From Bacteroidales bacterium (lineage in GTDB: Bacteria; Bacteroidota; Bacteroidia; Bacteroidales; F082): DNA of 64,000 nt. Under the pieces are notes generated by a model. That model worked only from the letters and a program-made list of their open reading frames with translations, had not been told where the DNA came from and made no database searches. Made by a program: the position numbers and the translations under genes. Below are positions 26,626 through 35,032 of this stretch, piece by piece (the stretch's first letter is position 1; every line of letters starts with the position of its first letter). The stretch spans positions 7,544 to 71,543 of the forward strand of contig CAAGIO010000017.1 in NCBI GenBank assembly GCA_900769945.1, read 5' to 3'.

Positions 26626-26670
26626 AAGCCCAGAGGGATACCGTCATGGTAACGGAGCGACTCTGGGCTT
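26626..26670 (-). terminator. Terminator hairpin after etfA
   Basis: AAGCCCAGAG (26626-26635) pairs perfectly with CTCTGGGCTT (26661-26670), with a further inner stem TACCGT/ACGG-type inside. On the minus strand it is followed by TTTATAAATC and more T-rich sequence. It separates the butyrate operon from aroC. Confidence 0.75.
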
Positions 26671-26696
26671 GATGTATCTGCAATTGTATCAGACAA

Positions 26697-27716
26697 TTAC
26701 TTCTCTATTTCTTTTTTCAGTCTTTCTGTAAGCATTGGGACAATCTTATGGAGGTCGCCCACGATGCCGAGGTCGGCTGCGCTGAAGATAGGAGCGTATT
26801 TATCTTTATTAATAGCGATGATGAAATCAGACTCTTCCATACCGGCGAGGTGCTGGATTGCTCCAGAGATACCGCATGCCATATAGAGGTTCGGGCGGAC
26901 TGTCTTACCGGTCTGTCCGACTTGGTAGGCGTGGTCCATGATACCGGCATCGACCATTGCGCGAGATGATGACACCATACCGCCGAGTACATCAGCGAGT
27001 CCTTGAAGTTTGTTAAAGCCTTCCTTGTCATGAACGCCACGGCCTCCGGAGACGAGAATCTTAGCTTCAGAGATGTCGGCTGTAGTCTTATTATTCATCA
27101 CAGTCTCAATGACTTTCACTTTAAACTTTGAGGCGTCGAAAGTTGGGTTGAACAATGTCACTACGCCTTGTCTTCCCACCTCACGGGTACGTTTCTGCAT
27201 AACGCCCGGTCTCACTGTTGACATCTGAGGGCGTGTATTAGGGCAAAGGATAGTAGCCATAAGGTTACCACCGAAGGCTGGACGTGTTGAGCGGAACTGT
27301 TTCTCGCCTGTCTCTTCGAGAGTAGCTATTTCAAGTTTTGTACAGTCGGCTGTCAGACCTGTTTTAAGGCGTGATGCGAGGCGTGGAGCGAGGTCACGTC
27401 CAATTGTTGTAGCGCCGTAAAGAACGATAGAAGGCTTGCGTTCTGAAATCATCTGGAACACAGCCTGTGAGTACTGTTCTGTAAGATAGTCTTTCAGTTC
27501 AGGGCAGTCGGCCACGAGCACCTCGTCGGCACCCATCTCGATAAGGCTTTGAGCTTGGTCTTTGACGTTATAACCGGCCAACAATGCCACCACTTTTTCA
27601 CCGAGGGCATCGGCGAGGTCGCGTGCTTTACCTAAAAGTTCGTATGCTACGGATTGAATTATTCCGTTGCGCTGTTCTGCGAACACATAAACGTTTTTAA
27701 AATCTTTGATATCCAT
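26697..27716 (-). CDS. etfA: Electron transfer flavoprotein alpha subunit
   Basis: EtfA binds FAD and pairs with EtfB to pass electrons to or from acyl-CoA dehydrogenases. The C-terminal FAD-binding segment contains VSGGRGVHDKEGFNKLQGLAD, SSRAMVDAGI, QVGQTGKTVRPNLYMACGISGAIQH and AINKDKYAPIF, the ETF alpha signature region. At 339 residues the length is usual. It is 10 nt after etfB and ends the operon. With a neighbouring butyryl-CoA dehydrogenase it may form an electron-bifurcating Bcd-EtfAB complex, as known in butyrate formers; bifurcation is inference. Confidence 0.95.
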   Translation of the reverse strand: MDIKDFKNVYVFAEQRNGIIQSVAYELLGKARDLADALGEKVVALLAGYNVKDQAQSLIEMGADEVLVADCPELKDYLTEQYSQAVFQMISERKPSIVLYGATTIGRDLAPRLASRLKTGLTADCTKLEIATLEETGEKQFRSTRPAFGGNLMATILCPNTRPQMSTVRPGVMQKRTREVGRQGVVTLFNPTFDASKFKVKVIETVMNNKTTADISEAKILVSGGRGVHDKEGFNKLQGLADVLGGMVSSSRAMVDAGIMDHAYQVGQTGKTVRPNLYMACGISGAIQHLAGMEESDFIIAINKDKYAPIFSAADLGIVGDLHKIVPMLTERLKKEIEK

Positions 27717-27726
27717 GGCTTTACTT

Positions 27727-28509
27727 TTAGATTAGATGTTTCTCTTTAAGTTTATTTACTATTATTTCTACAGCTTCTTCCTCGCTGACCTCGAATATTT
27801 CGCCTGGAGCCTTGAGGGCTTTCGGGAATGACTGGAACACCTTTGTTGGAGAGCCTTTCAATCCGAGTTTTGTCTCATCGACATCGAGTTTGTCTGCGCC
27901 CCACACTTCCACTTCCTTATTATAAGCATCAACGATACCAGCCACTGACATATAACGTGCTTGGAATGCTGAGGCGAGTACTGTAAGGACGCATTTACCT
28001 TCAACCTCAAGAGTTTGGACGCTGTCCTCGTTTTCTTTCTTCACGATAAAGTTACCGTCATCTTTTCTTACTGCATCTATGACGTACGACACCTGTGGTA
28101 ATCCGAGGTGTTCGGCCATCTCAGGACCCACTTGTGCTGTATCACCATCGATAGCCTGGCGGCCAGCGATGATAAGGTCATAGTCCAATGTCTTGATTGC
28201 GCCTGCGAGGGCATATGATGTGGCGAGAGTGTCGGCACCAGCGAACTTCCTGTCGCTGAGGAGGATAGCCCTGTCAACACCCATTGCGAAAGCCTCTCTC
28301 AAGATGACATCGGCCTGTGGAGGACCCATGGTGATAACGGTGATATGTGCGCCATACATATCCTTCATACGGAGAGCCATCTCAAGACCACCTTTGTCAT
28401 CAGGGTTCATGATGCTTGGGACACCGTCACGGATAAGAGTATTCTTTACCGGATCTATTTTTATTTCTGTAGTGTCTGGCACTTGTTTTATACAAACGAT
28501 AATATTCAT
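27727..28509 (-). CDS. etfB: Electron transfer flavoprotein beta subunit
   Basis: EtfB is the second ETF subunit. The N-terminus MNIIVCIKQVPDT is diagnostic. MNPDDKGGLEMALRMKD and GRQAIDGDTAQVGPEMAEHL are conserved beta-subunit segments, the latter around the nucleotide site. At 260 residues it is typical. It lies between the acyl-CoA dehydrogenase gene (11 nt upstream) and etfA (10 nt downstream). Confidence 0.95.
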   Translation of the reverse strand: MNIIVCIKQVPDTTEIKIDPVKNTLIRDGVPSIMNPDDKGGLEMALRMKDMYGAHITVITMGPPQADVILREAFAMGVDRAILLSDRKFAGADTLATSYALAGAIKTLDYDLIIAGRQAIDGDTAQVGPEMAEHLGLPQVSYVIDAVRKDDGNFIVKKENEDSVQTLEVEGKCVLTVLASAFQARYMSVAGIVDAYNKEVEVWGADKLDVDETKLGLKGSPTKVFQSFPKALKAPGEIFEVSEEEAVEIIVNKLKEKHLI

Positions 28510-28520
28510 GTTCTTCCCTC

Positions 28521-29660
28521 CTATTTAAATAATTGACCTGCGATAACCATTCTCTGTACTTCAGATGTACCCTCATAAATCTCGGTGATCTTTGCGTCAC
28601 GCATCATGCGTTCCACCGGATATTCGCGAGTGTAGCCGTAGCCGCCATGGAACTGCACCGCCTTGGTTGTCACCTCCATAGCCGTCTCCGCTGCGAACAA
28701 CTTAGCCATTGCCGCGTCAGCTGAGTACGGTATTCCCTTGTCTTTCTTCCATGCTGCGCTTCTTACAAGCAGTCTTGCCGCCTCGACCTTAGTCTTAAGG
28801 TCTGCCATCTGGAACTGTGTGTTTTGGAACTGGGCGATAGCCTTTCCAAACTGCTTACGCTCCTTGGTATATTTAACTGTCTCATCCATAGCACCTTGGG
28901 CGATGCCGAGAGCTTGGGAGGCTATTCCGATACGGCCGCCATCGAGGGTCTTCATTGCGATACTGAAGCCTTTGCCGAGAGGTCCGAGGAGGTTCTCTTT
29001 TGGCACCTCGCAGTTTTCGAAGATAAGCTCGCATGTAGCAGAGCCGCGGATACCCATCTTCAACTCTTTCTTTCCTATGCTGAAGCCTTTGAAACCCTTC
29101 TCAACGATGAATGCCGAGATACCCTTGTTACCTTTTGACTTGTCTGTCATTGCCATGACGATAAACACGTCTGCGTAAGCGGCGTTGGTGATGAAAATCT
29201 TGGTGCCGTTAAGAATCCATTTGTCACCGGCGTCAACAGCCATTGTCTGCTGCATTGCCGCGTCGGTGCCGGCGTTAGGCTCCGTCAGACCGAAAGCACC
29301 TATCCATTCACCTGAAGCGAGTTTTGGCAGATACTTCATCTTCTGTTCCTCTGTACCGTTCTCAAAAATAGGAGAAACACACAATGATGTGTGGGCTGAC
29401 AAGATGACGCCTGTCGTGGCACATACCCTTGACAGCTCCTCAACTGCCATGATATACATCTGCACTGAGCCGCCTGCTCCTCCATATTGCCTTGGAACAG
29501 GGATACCCATCAAACCTAATTTCGCCATCTTCTTGACTGTCTCCAAAGGATAACGCTCCTGCTCGTCAACTTCGGCTGCCAAAGGCTTGACTTCGTTTTC
29601 CGCAAACGACCTGATCATCTGCAGGAATAATTCTTCTGTCTTTGAATAGCTAAAATCCAT
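28521..29660 (-). CDS. Short-chain (butyryl-type) acyl-CoA dehydrogenase
   Basis: A 379-residue flavoenzyme that interconverts acyl-CoA and trans-2-enoyl-CoA; butyryl/crotonyl-CoA is likely here. FGLTEPNAGTDA is the conserved acyl-CoA dehydrogenase segment at the flavin. The C-terminal QFHGGYGYTREYPVERMMRD, then IYEGTSEVQRM, places the catalytic Glu in the short-chain position. It is followed closely by etfB and etfA, the standard partners. A 272-nt gap separates it from hbd, so it may have its own promoter. Naming it bcd is reasonable but substrate specificity is inferred. Confidence 0.92.
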   Translation of the reverse strand: MDFSYSKTEELFLQMIRSFAENEVKPLAAEVDEQERYPLETVKKMAKLGLMGIPVPRQYGGAGGSVQMYIMAVEELSRVCATTGVILSAHTSLCVSPIFENGTEEQKMKYLPKLASGEWIGAFGLTEPNAGTDAAMQQTMAVDAGDKWILNGTKIFITNAAYADVFIVMAMTDKSKGNKGISAFIVEKGFKGFSIGKKELKMGIRGSATCELIFENCEVPKENLLGPLGKGFSIAMKTLDGGRIGIASQALGIAQGAMDETVKYTKERKQFGKAIAQFQNTQFQMADLKTKVEAARLLVRSAAWKKDKGIPYSADAAMAKLFAAETAMEVTTKAVQFHGGYGYTREYPVERMMRDAKITEIYEGTSEVQRMVIAGQLFK

Positions 29661-29891
29661 TTTATAAATATTTTAATTTTTTATGTTTTTTTGTTTCAAT
29701 TTCAATTTTACACCTTCCGTCTTACACCTATATTAATAAGTGGCTCTCAGGTTCCAAGGCATCATTAGCGATATGATAAGTCATTGCAGATGTGCGGTCT
29801 TGGCAGAAAAGATGAGCCGGTCATACATTTCTCACAAAGTCCATCAACAGGGGATCGAGTATGATTCTTGACACACGGCATTTGCGAGAAA

Positions 29892-29925
29892 TGGGGAACG
29901 AGGCGGTGTAGAGCCACATTCCCCA
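29892..29925 (-). terminator. Possible terminator or attenuator hairpin between hbd and the acyl-CoA dehydrogenase gene
   Basis: TGGGGAA and TTCCCCA arms (7 bp) separated by 20 nt, followed on the minus strand by TTTCTC. The stem is GC-rich but the loop is long and the T-run poor. The rest of 29661-29932 (272 nt) shows no gene. Confidence 0.4.
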
Positions 29926-29932
29926 GAGACTA

Positions 29933-30769
29933 TTAGTATTTATAGAAGCCTTCTCCGCTCTTACGTCCGAGCAAGCCGGCGCGCACCATCTTTCTCAACA
30001 ATGGGTGAGGACGGTATTTCGGGTCGCCGAACTCTTTGTAGAGCACCTCCATGATTGCGAGGTTGACATCGTTACCGATAAGGTCGGCCAATGCGAGAGG
30101 TCCCATAGGGTGGTTTGCGCCGAGCATCATACATCTGTCAATATCTTCTGCGCTGGCGACGCCGTCAGCGAGAATGCCGACAGCCTCGTTAATCATAGGG
30201 ATAAGGATACGGTTGACGACGAAGCCCGGAGCCTCGTTCACCTCGACCGGGGTCTTGCCTATTGAAGTAGAGAGGTCAACGATTGTCTTGCAGACCTCTG
30301 CTGATGTCAGCTGGCCCTTGATAACTTCAACGAGAGCCATACGGTCGGCTGGGTTGAAGAAGTGCATGCCTATGAATTGTGTTGGGCGTGATGTGCATGC
30401 TGCTATCTCTGTGATTGACAATGACGATGAGTTTGTTGCGAAGATCGTCTCAGGCTTGCATATTGAGTCGAGTGTTGCGAAGACCTCTTTCTTCAGCTGC
30501 ATATCCTCTGATGCTGCCTCTATCACGAGGTCAGCGTCGGCGAATGTGGCGTAATCTGTTGTTGTTGTGATATTTGCCAAGATAGCGTTCATAGCCTCTT
30601 GTGTCATCTTTCCTTTCTCAACGAGTTTGGCGTAGCCTTTCTCGACAGATGCCATAGCTTTATCGAGGCTGGCTTGTGTTCTGCTCTTCATGACAACAGG
30701 CATCTTAGCTGCAAAAGCCTTGACAATACCCTTTGCCATTGTGCCGGTTCCAATTACGAATACTTTCAT
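29933..30769 (-). CDS. hbd: 3-hydroxybutyryl-CoA dehydrogenase
   Basis: The enzyme interconverts acetoacetyl-CoA and 3-hydroxybutyryl-CoA with NAD(P)H. The Rossmann motif is KVFVIGTGTMAKGI at the very N-terminus, which fixes ATG 30769 (a start at 30790 adds seven residues). FATNSSSLSITEIA, IGMHFFNPADRMALVEVI (catalytic His) and GFVVNRILIPMINEA are hallmark motifs. At 278 residues the length is normal. It is 30 nt downstream of the crotonase gene. Confidence 0.95.
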   Translation of the reverse strand: MKVFVIGTGTMAKGIVKAFAAKMPVVMKSRTQASLDKAMASVEKGYAKLVEKGKMTQEAMNAILANITTTTDYATFADADLVIEAASEDMQLKKEVFATLDSICKPETIFATNSSSLSITEIAACTSRPTQFIGMHFFNPADRMALVEVIKGQLTSAEVCKTIVDLSTSIGKTPVEVNEAPGFVVNRILIPMINEAVGILADGVASAEDIDRCMMLGANHPMGPLALADLIGNDVNLAIMEVLYKEFGDPKYRPHPLLRKMVRAGLLGRKSGEGFYKY

Positions 30770-30799
30770 ATTATTAATTTTTATTATCAAACAAAATAG

Positions 30800-31582
30800 T
30801 TATTTTCCAATAAATTCAGGTTTGTTTTTTGACAGGAAGGATTCCATACCTATTTTTTGGTCTTGAGTAGAGAAGCATTCTGAGAAATATTTGTTTTCCA
30901 ATGCGATAGCGTCGTTTGAGCACATATCGTAGTTCTCGTTTATGCAACGTTTTGCGGCGGCTACTGCGCATGGTGCGTTTTTCAGAATCCTCGTCGCCAT
31001 CTCTACGGCTTTCGGCATCAGTTCGTCGGGCTCACACAATGCGTTGACGAGTCCTATCCTGTAGGCTTCTTGAGCGTCAATCATCTTTCCGGTGAAGATG
31101 AGCTCCTTAGCTATTGAGGGGCCCACTAATTTAGGAAGGCGGTAGGTGCCTGAGAAACCGGGTATGATGCCGAGGCCCACTTCCGGTTGGCCGAATTTAG
31201 CCTTTACGGATGCGAGACGGATATCGCAAGCCATAGCGAGTTCGCAGCCTCCTCCGAGGGCGAATCCGTTCACTGCGGCGATGACAGGGATGTCGAGGTC
31301 TTCAATCTTTTTGAAGGAGTTGGCACCGAGTGTGGCGAACTTCAGTGCGGCGGGGGCGTCAAGGTCTTTCATCTCAGCAATATCTGCCCCGGCAACAAAG
31401 GCCTTGTCCCCGTCACCGGTGATGATAAGTGCCCTTGTCAGGCTTGTATCAAGGTGAGAGGCAAAGTCATCGAGCTCGGAGAGAATGGCAGAGCACAAGG
31501 CGTTCAGCGACTTCACCGCTGATATTGTCAGGATGCAGATGCCGTCAGTCCGTTGTTCGCTTTTTAAAAAACGGTATTCCAT
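30800..31582 (-). CDS. crt: Enoyl-CoA hydratase / crotonase
   Basis: Crotonase hydrates crotonyl-CoA to 3-hydroxybutyryl-CoA or the reverse. The oxyanion-hole segments are AFVAGADIAEMK and NGFALGGGCELAMACD. The catalytic glutamate region is FGQPEVGLGIIPGFSGTYRLP. The 260-residue length fits the monomer of short-chain crotonases. It lies 11 nt after the CoA-transferase subunit gene and 30 nt before hbd, as expected for the butyrate pathway. Confidence 0.93.
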   Translation of the reverse strand: MEYRFLKSEQRTDGICILTISAVKSLNALCSAILSELDDFASHLDTSLTRALIITGDGDKAFVAGADIAEMKDLDAPAALKFATLGANSFKKIEDLDIPVIAAVNGFALGGGCELAMACDIRLASVKAKFGQPEVGLGIIPGFSGTYRLPKLVGPSIAKELIFTGKMIDAQEAYRIGLVNALCEPDELMPKAVEMATRILKNAPCAVAAAKRCINENYDMCSNDAIALENKYFSECFSTQDQKIGMESFLSKNKPEFIGK

Positions 31583-31593
31583 CTTATAATATA

Positions 31594-32253
31594 TTAGTCG
31601 AGCATGGATTTGAGGTTAGGGCTGATGATGAGTGTCGCCTCGGTGGCAGCCTGCACCTGTTCAACGGTAAACTCAGGGTGTATCTCTGTGAGGACTATGC
31701 CTTCAGGAGTAATCTCCATGACACCCATCTCGGTGATAATCATATCGACTTGGCCTGCTGCTGTAAGAGGCAGGGTACATTCTTTCAAAATCTTGGGAGC
31801 GCCTTTCTGGGTATGCTCCATTGTGAGGATAACACGTTTTGCACCAACGACGAGGTCCATTGCGCCGCCCATTCCTGGAGCCATCTTTCCAGGGATAATC
31901 CAGTTAGCGAGGTTACCTTTCTCATCGACCTGCAATGCGCCGAGGAAAGAGACGTTGACGTGGCCGCCACGGATGATGGCGAAAGATGTGGCCGAGTCAA
32001 AAGTACAAGCACCTGGTGTCAATGTGATGAAACCGCCGCCAGCGTTGATGAGATTCTTGTCCTCCTCTCCTTCTGCGGGTGTGGCACCCATTCCCATCGC
32101 TCCGTTCTCTGTCTGAAGTGTCACCGAGACACCTTCTGGAAGGTAGTTGGGAATCATTGTTGGAAGACCAATACCAAGGTTCACAACGTCGCCGTCATGC
32201 AGCTCCTTTGCCGCTCTCCTGGCGATGACTTCTCTGATTTCATTTTTATCCAT
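31594..32253 (-). CDS. Two-subunit acid CoA-transferase, subunit B (acetoacetate/butyrate type)
   Basis: A 219-residue beta subunit of family I CoA-transferases. VVNLGIGLPTMIPNYLP is the N-terminal signature, and LQTENGAMGMG carries the catalytic glutamate (ENG). PGACTFDSATSFAIIRGGHV and DVTIMEHTQKG-like sequence (VILTMEHTQKGAPK) support AtoA. In lysine fermenters the enzyme moves CoA between acetoacetyl-CoA and butyrate or acetate. The A subunit (AtoD), normally adjacent and required, is not in this operon or elsewhere in the window. Confidence 0.9.
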   Translation of the reverse strand: MDKNEIREVIARRAAKELHDGDVVNLGIGLPTMIPNYLPEGVSVTLQTENGAMGMGATPAEGEEDKNLINAGGGFITLTPGACTFDSATSFAIIRGGHVNVSFLGALQVDEKGNLANWIIPGKMAPGMGGAMDLVVGAKRVILTMEHTQKGAPKILKECTLPLTAAGQVDMIITEMGVMEITPEGIVLTEIHPEFTVEQVQAATEATLIISPNLKSMLD

Positions 32254-32283
32254 AATATATATGATTTTAGTGTTGTTTAATTG

Positions 32284-33072
32284 CTATTTCAATCCGCGTT
32301 TCACCATCTCCTCCACCACGAAGGAAGCCACGTCGTCAGCATAGGTGTTCATGCCGAAGCCGGCATCGTAGCCGAGTTCTTTAGCAAGCTCATGGGTGAT
32401 ACGTGCGCCACCGCAGCAGAGAATCATCTTGTCACGAAGACCCTCAGCCTCCATAAGCTCAACGAGGTTGGTGAGGTTCTTGATATGTATGTCCTTCTGT
32501 GTGACGGTCTGCGAGACAATAAGAGCGTCAGCATGAAGCTCGATACCTTTGGCGATGAACTCCTCATTAGGCACCTGGCTGCCAAGATTATAAGCCTCTA
32601 TCATCTCATAACGCTCCAAGCCATAGTGTCCGGCATATCCCTTCATGTTCATGATTGCATCAATGCCGACAGTGTGGGCGTCTGTGCCGGTGCTGGCGCC
32701 AACGACGACAATCTTCCGACCAATATTCTCCTTGATATACTTGTCGGTCTCATACATATCCATCACATTAGACTCAACTTTCGGGACATATATGCTGCTG
32801 TAGTTCACAGTGTGTGTGCAACTCCCGTAGCAGTTGAAGAATGTGAATCCCGGTGTCAACTCCTTATAATACACCACACCCGGATTTTCAAGACCCATGC
32901 TCTTCACAAGTTGTTTCGCTGCCTCAACAGCCTCCGCGCCACATGGAACCGGCAAAGTAAAACTCAACTGCACCTTTCCGTCGTTCATAGTGTCGCCATA
33001 CGGCTTGATCTTGGTTAAATCTAAGGTCTTATCGAAATCCTTAGCCTCCATTGAATATAATCCTTCGCTCAT
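32284..33072 (-). CDS. kamE: Lysine 5,6-aminomutase beta subunit (cobalamin-binding)
   Basis: KamE is the adenosylcobalamin-binding subunit that, with KamD, moves an amino group in D-lysine or L-beta-lysine. The N-terminus MSEGLYSMEAKDFDKTLDL and KPYGDTMNDGKVQLSFTLP agrees closely with clostridial KamE. VVGASTGTDAHTVGIDAIMN contains the DxHxxG cobalamin ligand motif, and DALIVSQTVTQK and CCGGARI complete the Rossmann-like fold. At 262 residues it is full length. It leads the operon, but the large KamD subunit is absent from the window, which is unusual. Confidence 0.93.
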   Translation of the reverse strand: MSEGLYSMEAKDFDKTLDLTKIKPYGDTMNDGKVQLSFTLPVPCGAEAVEAAKQLVKSMGLENPGVVYYKELTPGFTFFNCYGSCTHTVNYSSIYVPKVESNVMDMYETDKYIKENIGRKIVVVGASTGTDAHTVGIDAIMNMKGYAGHYGLERYEMIEAYNLGSQVPNEEFIAKGIELHADALIVSQTVTQKDIHIKNLTNLVELMEAEGLRDKMILCCGGARITHELAKELGYDAGFGMNTYADDVASFVVEEMVKRGLK

Positions 33073-33151
33073 TTCTTTATTATAATTTATTAGTTATCAA
33101 TCGATTTACGAGTTATTATCATATAGCGAGCACCTCGCCTCATGAATTTTG

Positions 33152-33184
33152 CAAATATAATATTTATTTTTAATAAAATCACAA
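33152..33184 (-). promoter_or_regulatory. Promoter of the kamE-led operon
   Basis: On the minus strand TTG (33184-33182), a 22-nt spacer and TATATTTG (33159-33152) fit the Bacteroidota promoter, 80 nt before kamE. I saw no lysine or cobalamin riboswitch in the short leader. Confidence 0.6.
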
Positions 33185-33353
33185 AATCATTGAAAATAAT
33201 AAAGTTGTAAAAAAACACCGGCATCATACCGCCACAAACATCTTTCTGAATAGAAATTAGAAGGTAAAATCATGCGTCATTACTCATAAAACACAGTTTT
33301 TCGCCCTAATAACCAAATCTCTTTTCTCATATAATGACCGAGACAGATGATTG

Positions 33354-34760
33354 TCAATGTTTGGAATATCTTTTCTTAAAAATCTTTTTTCTAAATATGA
33401 AGAGGGTAAAAGCTACAAATAGGACAAGAAGAATGCCAAGGGTGACGAGTGTGTGGGTAAAACTTCGAGGAGCGAAACCCATCAGGAGCAGTATAGGGAG
33501 CCCTAATAATGATGCCGGAAGCAGTTGAAGGACAAGGTTGTTTGCCGCCGGAGTCTCGAATTTCGGATCTATCTCCCTAAGAAGAATCATGCCGTTGCTG
33601 GCCGTTCCGGTAAGCATACCGAACATACTGAAGAAGCCCTCGTATGGATAATTGGGATAAATATGCTTACAAGCCATAAGCACATAAATGAACGTTGATG
33701 CCGCGCCGATGACGCATACTAAGATGAATGGAATTGCGAACTCGTTTAGCTCGCTGAAGTTAATAGCGGCGGTGCCGGCGACAATCATCACATCGAATGC
33801 GAAACCGCTTATCCTGTTGAGAAGGTAGTTGTTAATGTATTCACGCTTAACGATTTTCGTCTTTTTGAACCCGTGAAGAACCCATTTCAGTATCACTCCG
33901 AAGAGTGTGCCGATAAGGAAGTTGAAGCCCCATAACAGAGGTTTGAGCGTCTTCTCCCCGAACGTGCCAAGGTCGAGGCCCTCTATATAGTTACAGAAAA
34001 GAAACACAAGGAAATAAGTGAAAAGCACAAGGCATATCTGAATAGACATCTTGTCAACCGACTCAGTATCGGGAATCTCGTTCTCTCCCTCATAGTCATC
34101 TAAGGTGTTGACCTGCTTCTCCTTTATCTTGCTAATCTTTATCTTTCCGCTTTTGCTAAGGATATTGAGGAAAACGACGCCTACGACGCTTCCGACTACG
34201 AAACCCATAGCTGCTAATGAGAGCCCGAAATCCGCGCCGGAGAAGGCTATCCCTTGACTCTCGGCAAGATTAGAAAAAATAACCCCGAAATTTAAGGCCT
34301 GTCCCGGACCCTGTGCATATCCCATCGGAAGCAGCAACCCCGAAGCATAGAAAATCTTATGCCCGAAATAGAAAAAAGGTATGGACACCAACAACCCCGC
34401 TATCCCCTGTATGATATATGTGTTGGCTGTCAAAGCCCCGGTCTCAATAACAGTCATCGTACTTGACTTTGACTCTATCTTGTTGTTCTTCAACGCTAAT
34501 GCCACAAAACCCAATCCCAAAGCGTGATATGTGACTATTTCCATGAAAGTTTTGTCAACCAACTCCCCCATTCCAGGCAAAGCCTTGAATAACAATATCA
34601 AAGTACCTCCAAGCAAAGCCGAAGGTATCAGGCTTCTCTGTAAAAACGGAATCTTCGTCCTCATTATGTTTCCGACAAGGATGCCCAAGGCAATTATACT
34701 GAACTGTATCAAGGTGTTCCACACCTCCGGCATAGCGAAAGATTTTATCATTAACATCAT
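33354..34760 (-). CDS. gltS: Sodium/glutamate symporter GltS
   Basis: A 468-residue membrane transporter that imports glutamate with Na+. The N-terminal half shows GILVGNIMRTKIPFLQRSLIPSALLGG-type sequence with the family arrangement of helices; MGYAQGPGQALNFG is a conserved re-entrant region. The C-terminal repeat has GMLTGTASNGMILLREIDP and LLPASLLGLPILLL. A hydrophilic linker lies between the halves (around residues 205-230). Three Met codons are possible starts. A minus-strand -7 box (TATTTTTG, 34789-34782) lies just upstream. The neighbouring amino-acid fermentation operon suits glutamate import. Confidence 0.93.
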   Translation of the reverse strand: MMLMIKSFAMPEVWNTLIQFSIIALGILVGNIMRTKIPFLQRSLIPSALLGGTLILLFKALPGMGELVDKTFMEIVTYHALGLGFVALALKNNKIESKSSTMTVIETGALTANTYIIQGIAGLLVSIPFFYFGHKIFYASGLLLPMGYAQGPGQALNFGVIFSNLAESQGIAFSGADFGLSLAAMGFVVGSVVGVVFLNILSKSGKIKISKIKEKQVNTLDDYEGENEIPDTESVDKMSIQICLVLFTYFLVFLFCNYIEGLDLGTFGEKTLKPLLWGFNFLIGTLFGVILKWVLHGFKKTKIVKREYINNYLLNRISGFAFDVMIVAGTAAINFSELNEFAIPFILVCVIGAASTFIYVLMACKHIYPNYPYEGFFSMFGMLTGTASNGMILLREIDPKFETPAANNLVLQLLPASLLGLPILLLMGFAPRSFTHTLVTLGILLVLFVAFTLFIFRKKIFKKRYSKH

Positions 34761-34824
34761 AACTTACACTTTTTTGAACAGCAAAAATAGTAAAATATTT
34801 TACAATGTGAAGTAAAAAACACAA

Positions 34825-34845
34825 GAGCCGGCAAGAAACCGACTC
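34825..34845 (-). terminator. Terminator of the uvrB operon
   Basis: On the minus strand GAGTCGG, a 7-nt loop, then CCGGCTC (one mismatch), followed by TTGTGTTTTTTAC. It lies ~190 nt after the uvrB stop and before gltS; the 272-nt gap holds nothing else I can name. Confidence 0.65.
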
Positions 34846-35032
34846 ATGTATCTTGGTTCAAACACCGACGCGGCTAATTTGCGCTTGCTTTGCATAACAA
34901 AAAGGAATCTGTTTTTGCAAAAAAGATGTTTGTTCCCAAAAACAACCAACCAATTTTTTGTAAAGATATGTTAAAAAAAACAAATCGGCGCACAGAAACA
35001 AGTATTCGGCAGTAAAAAATAAGTTAACGGAC

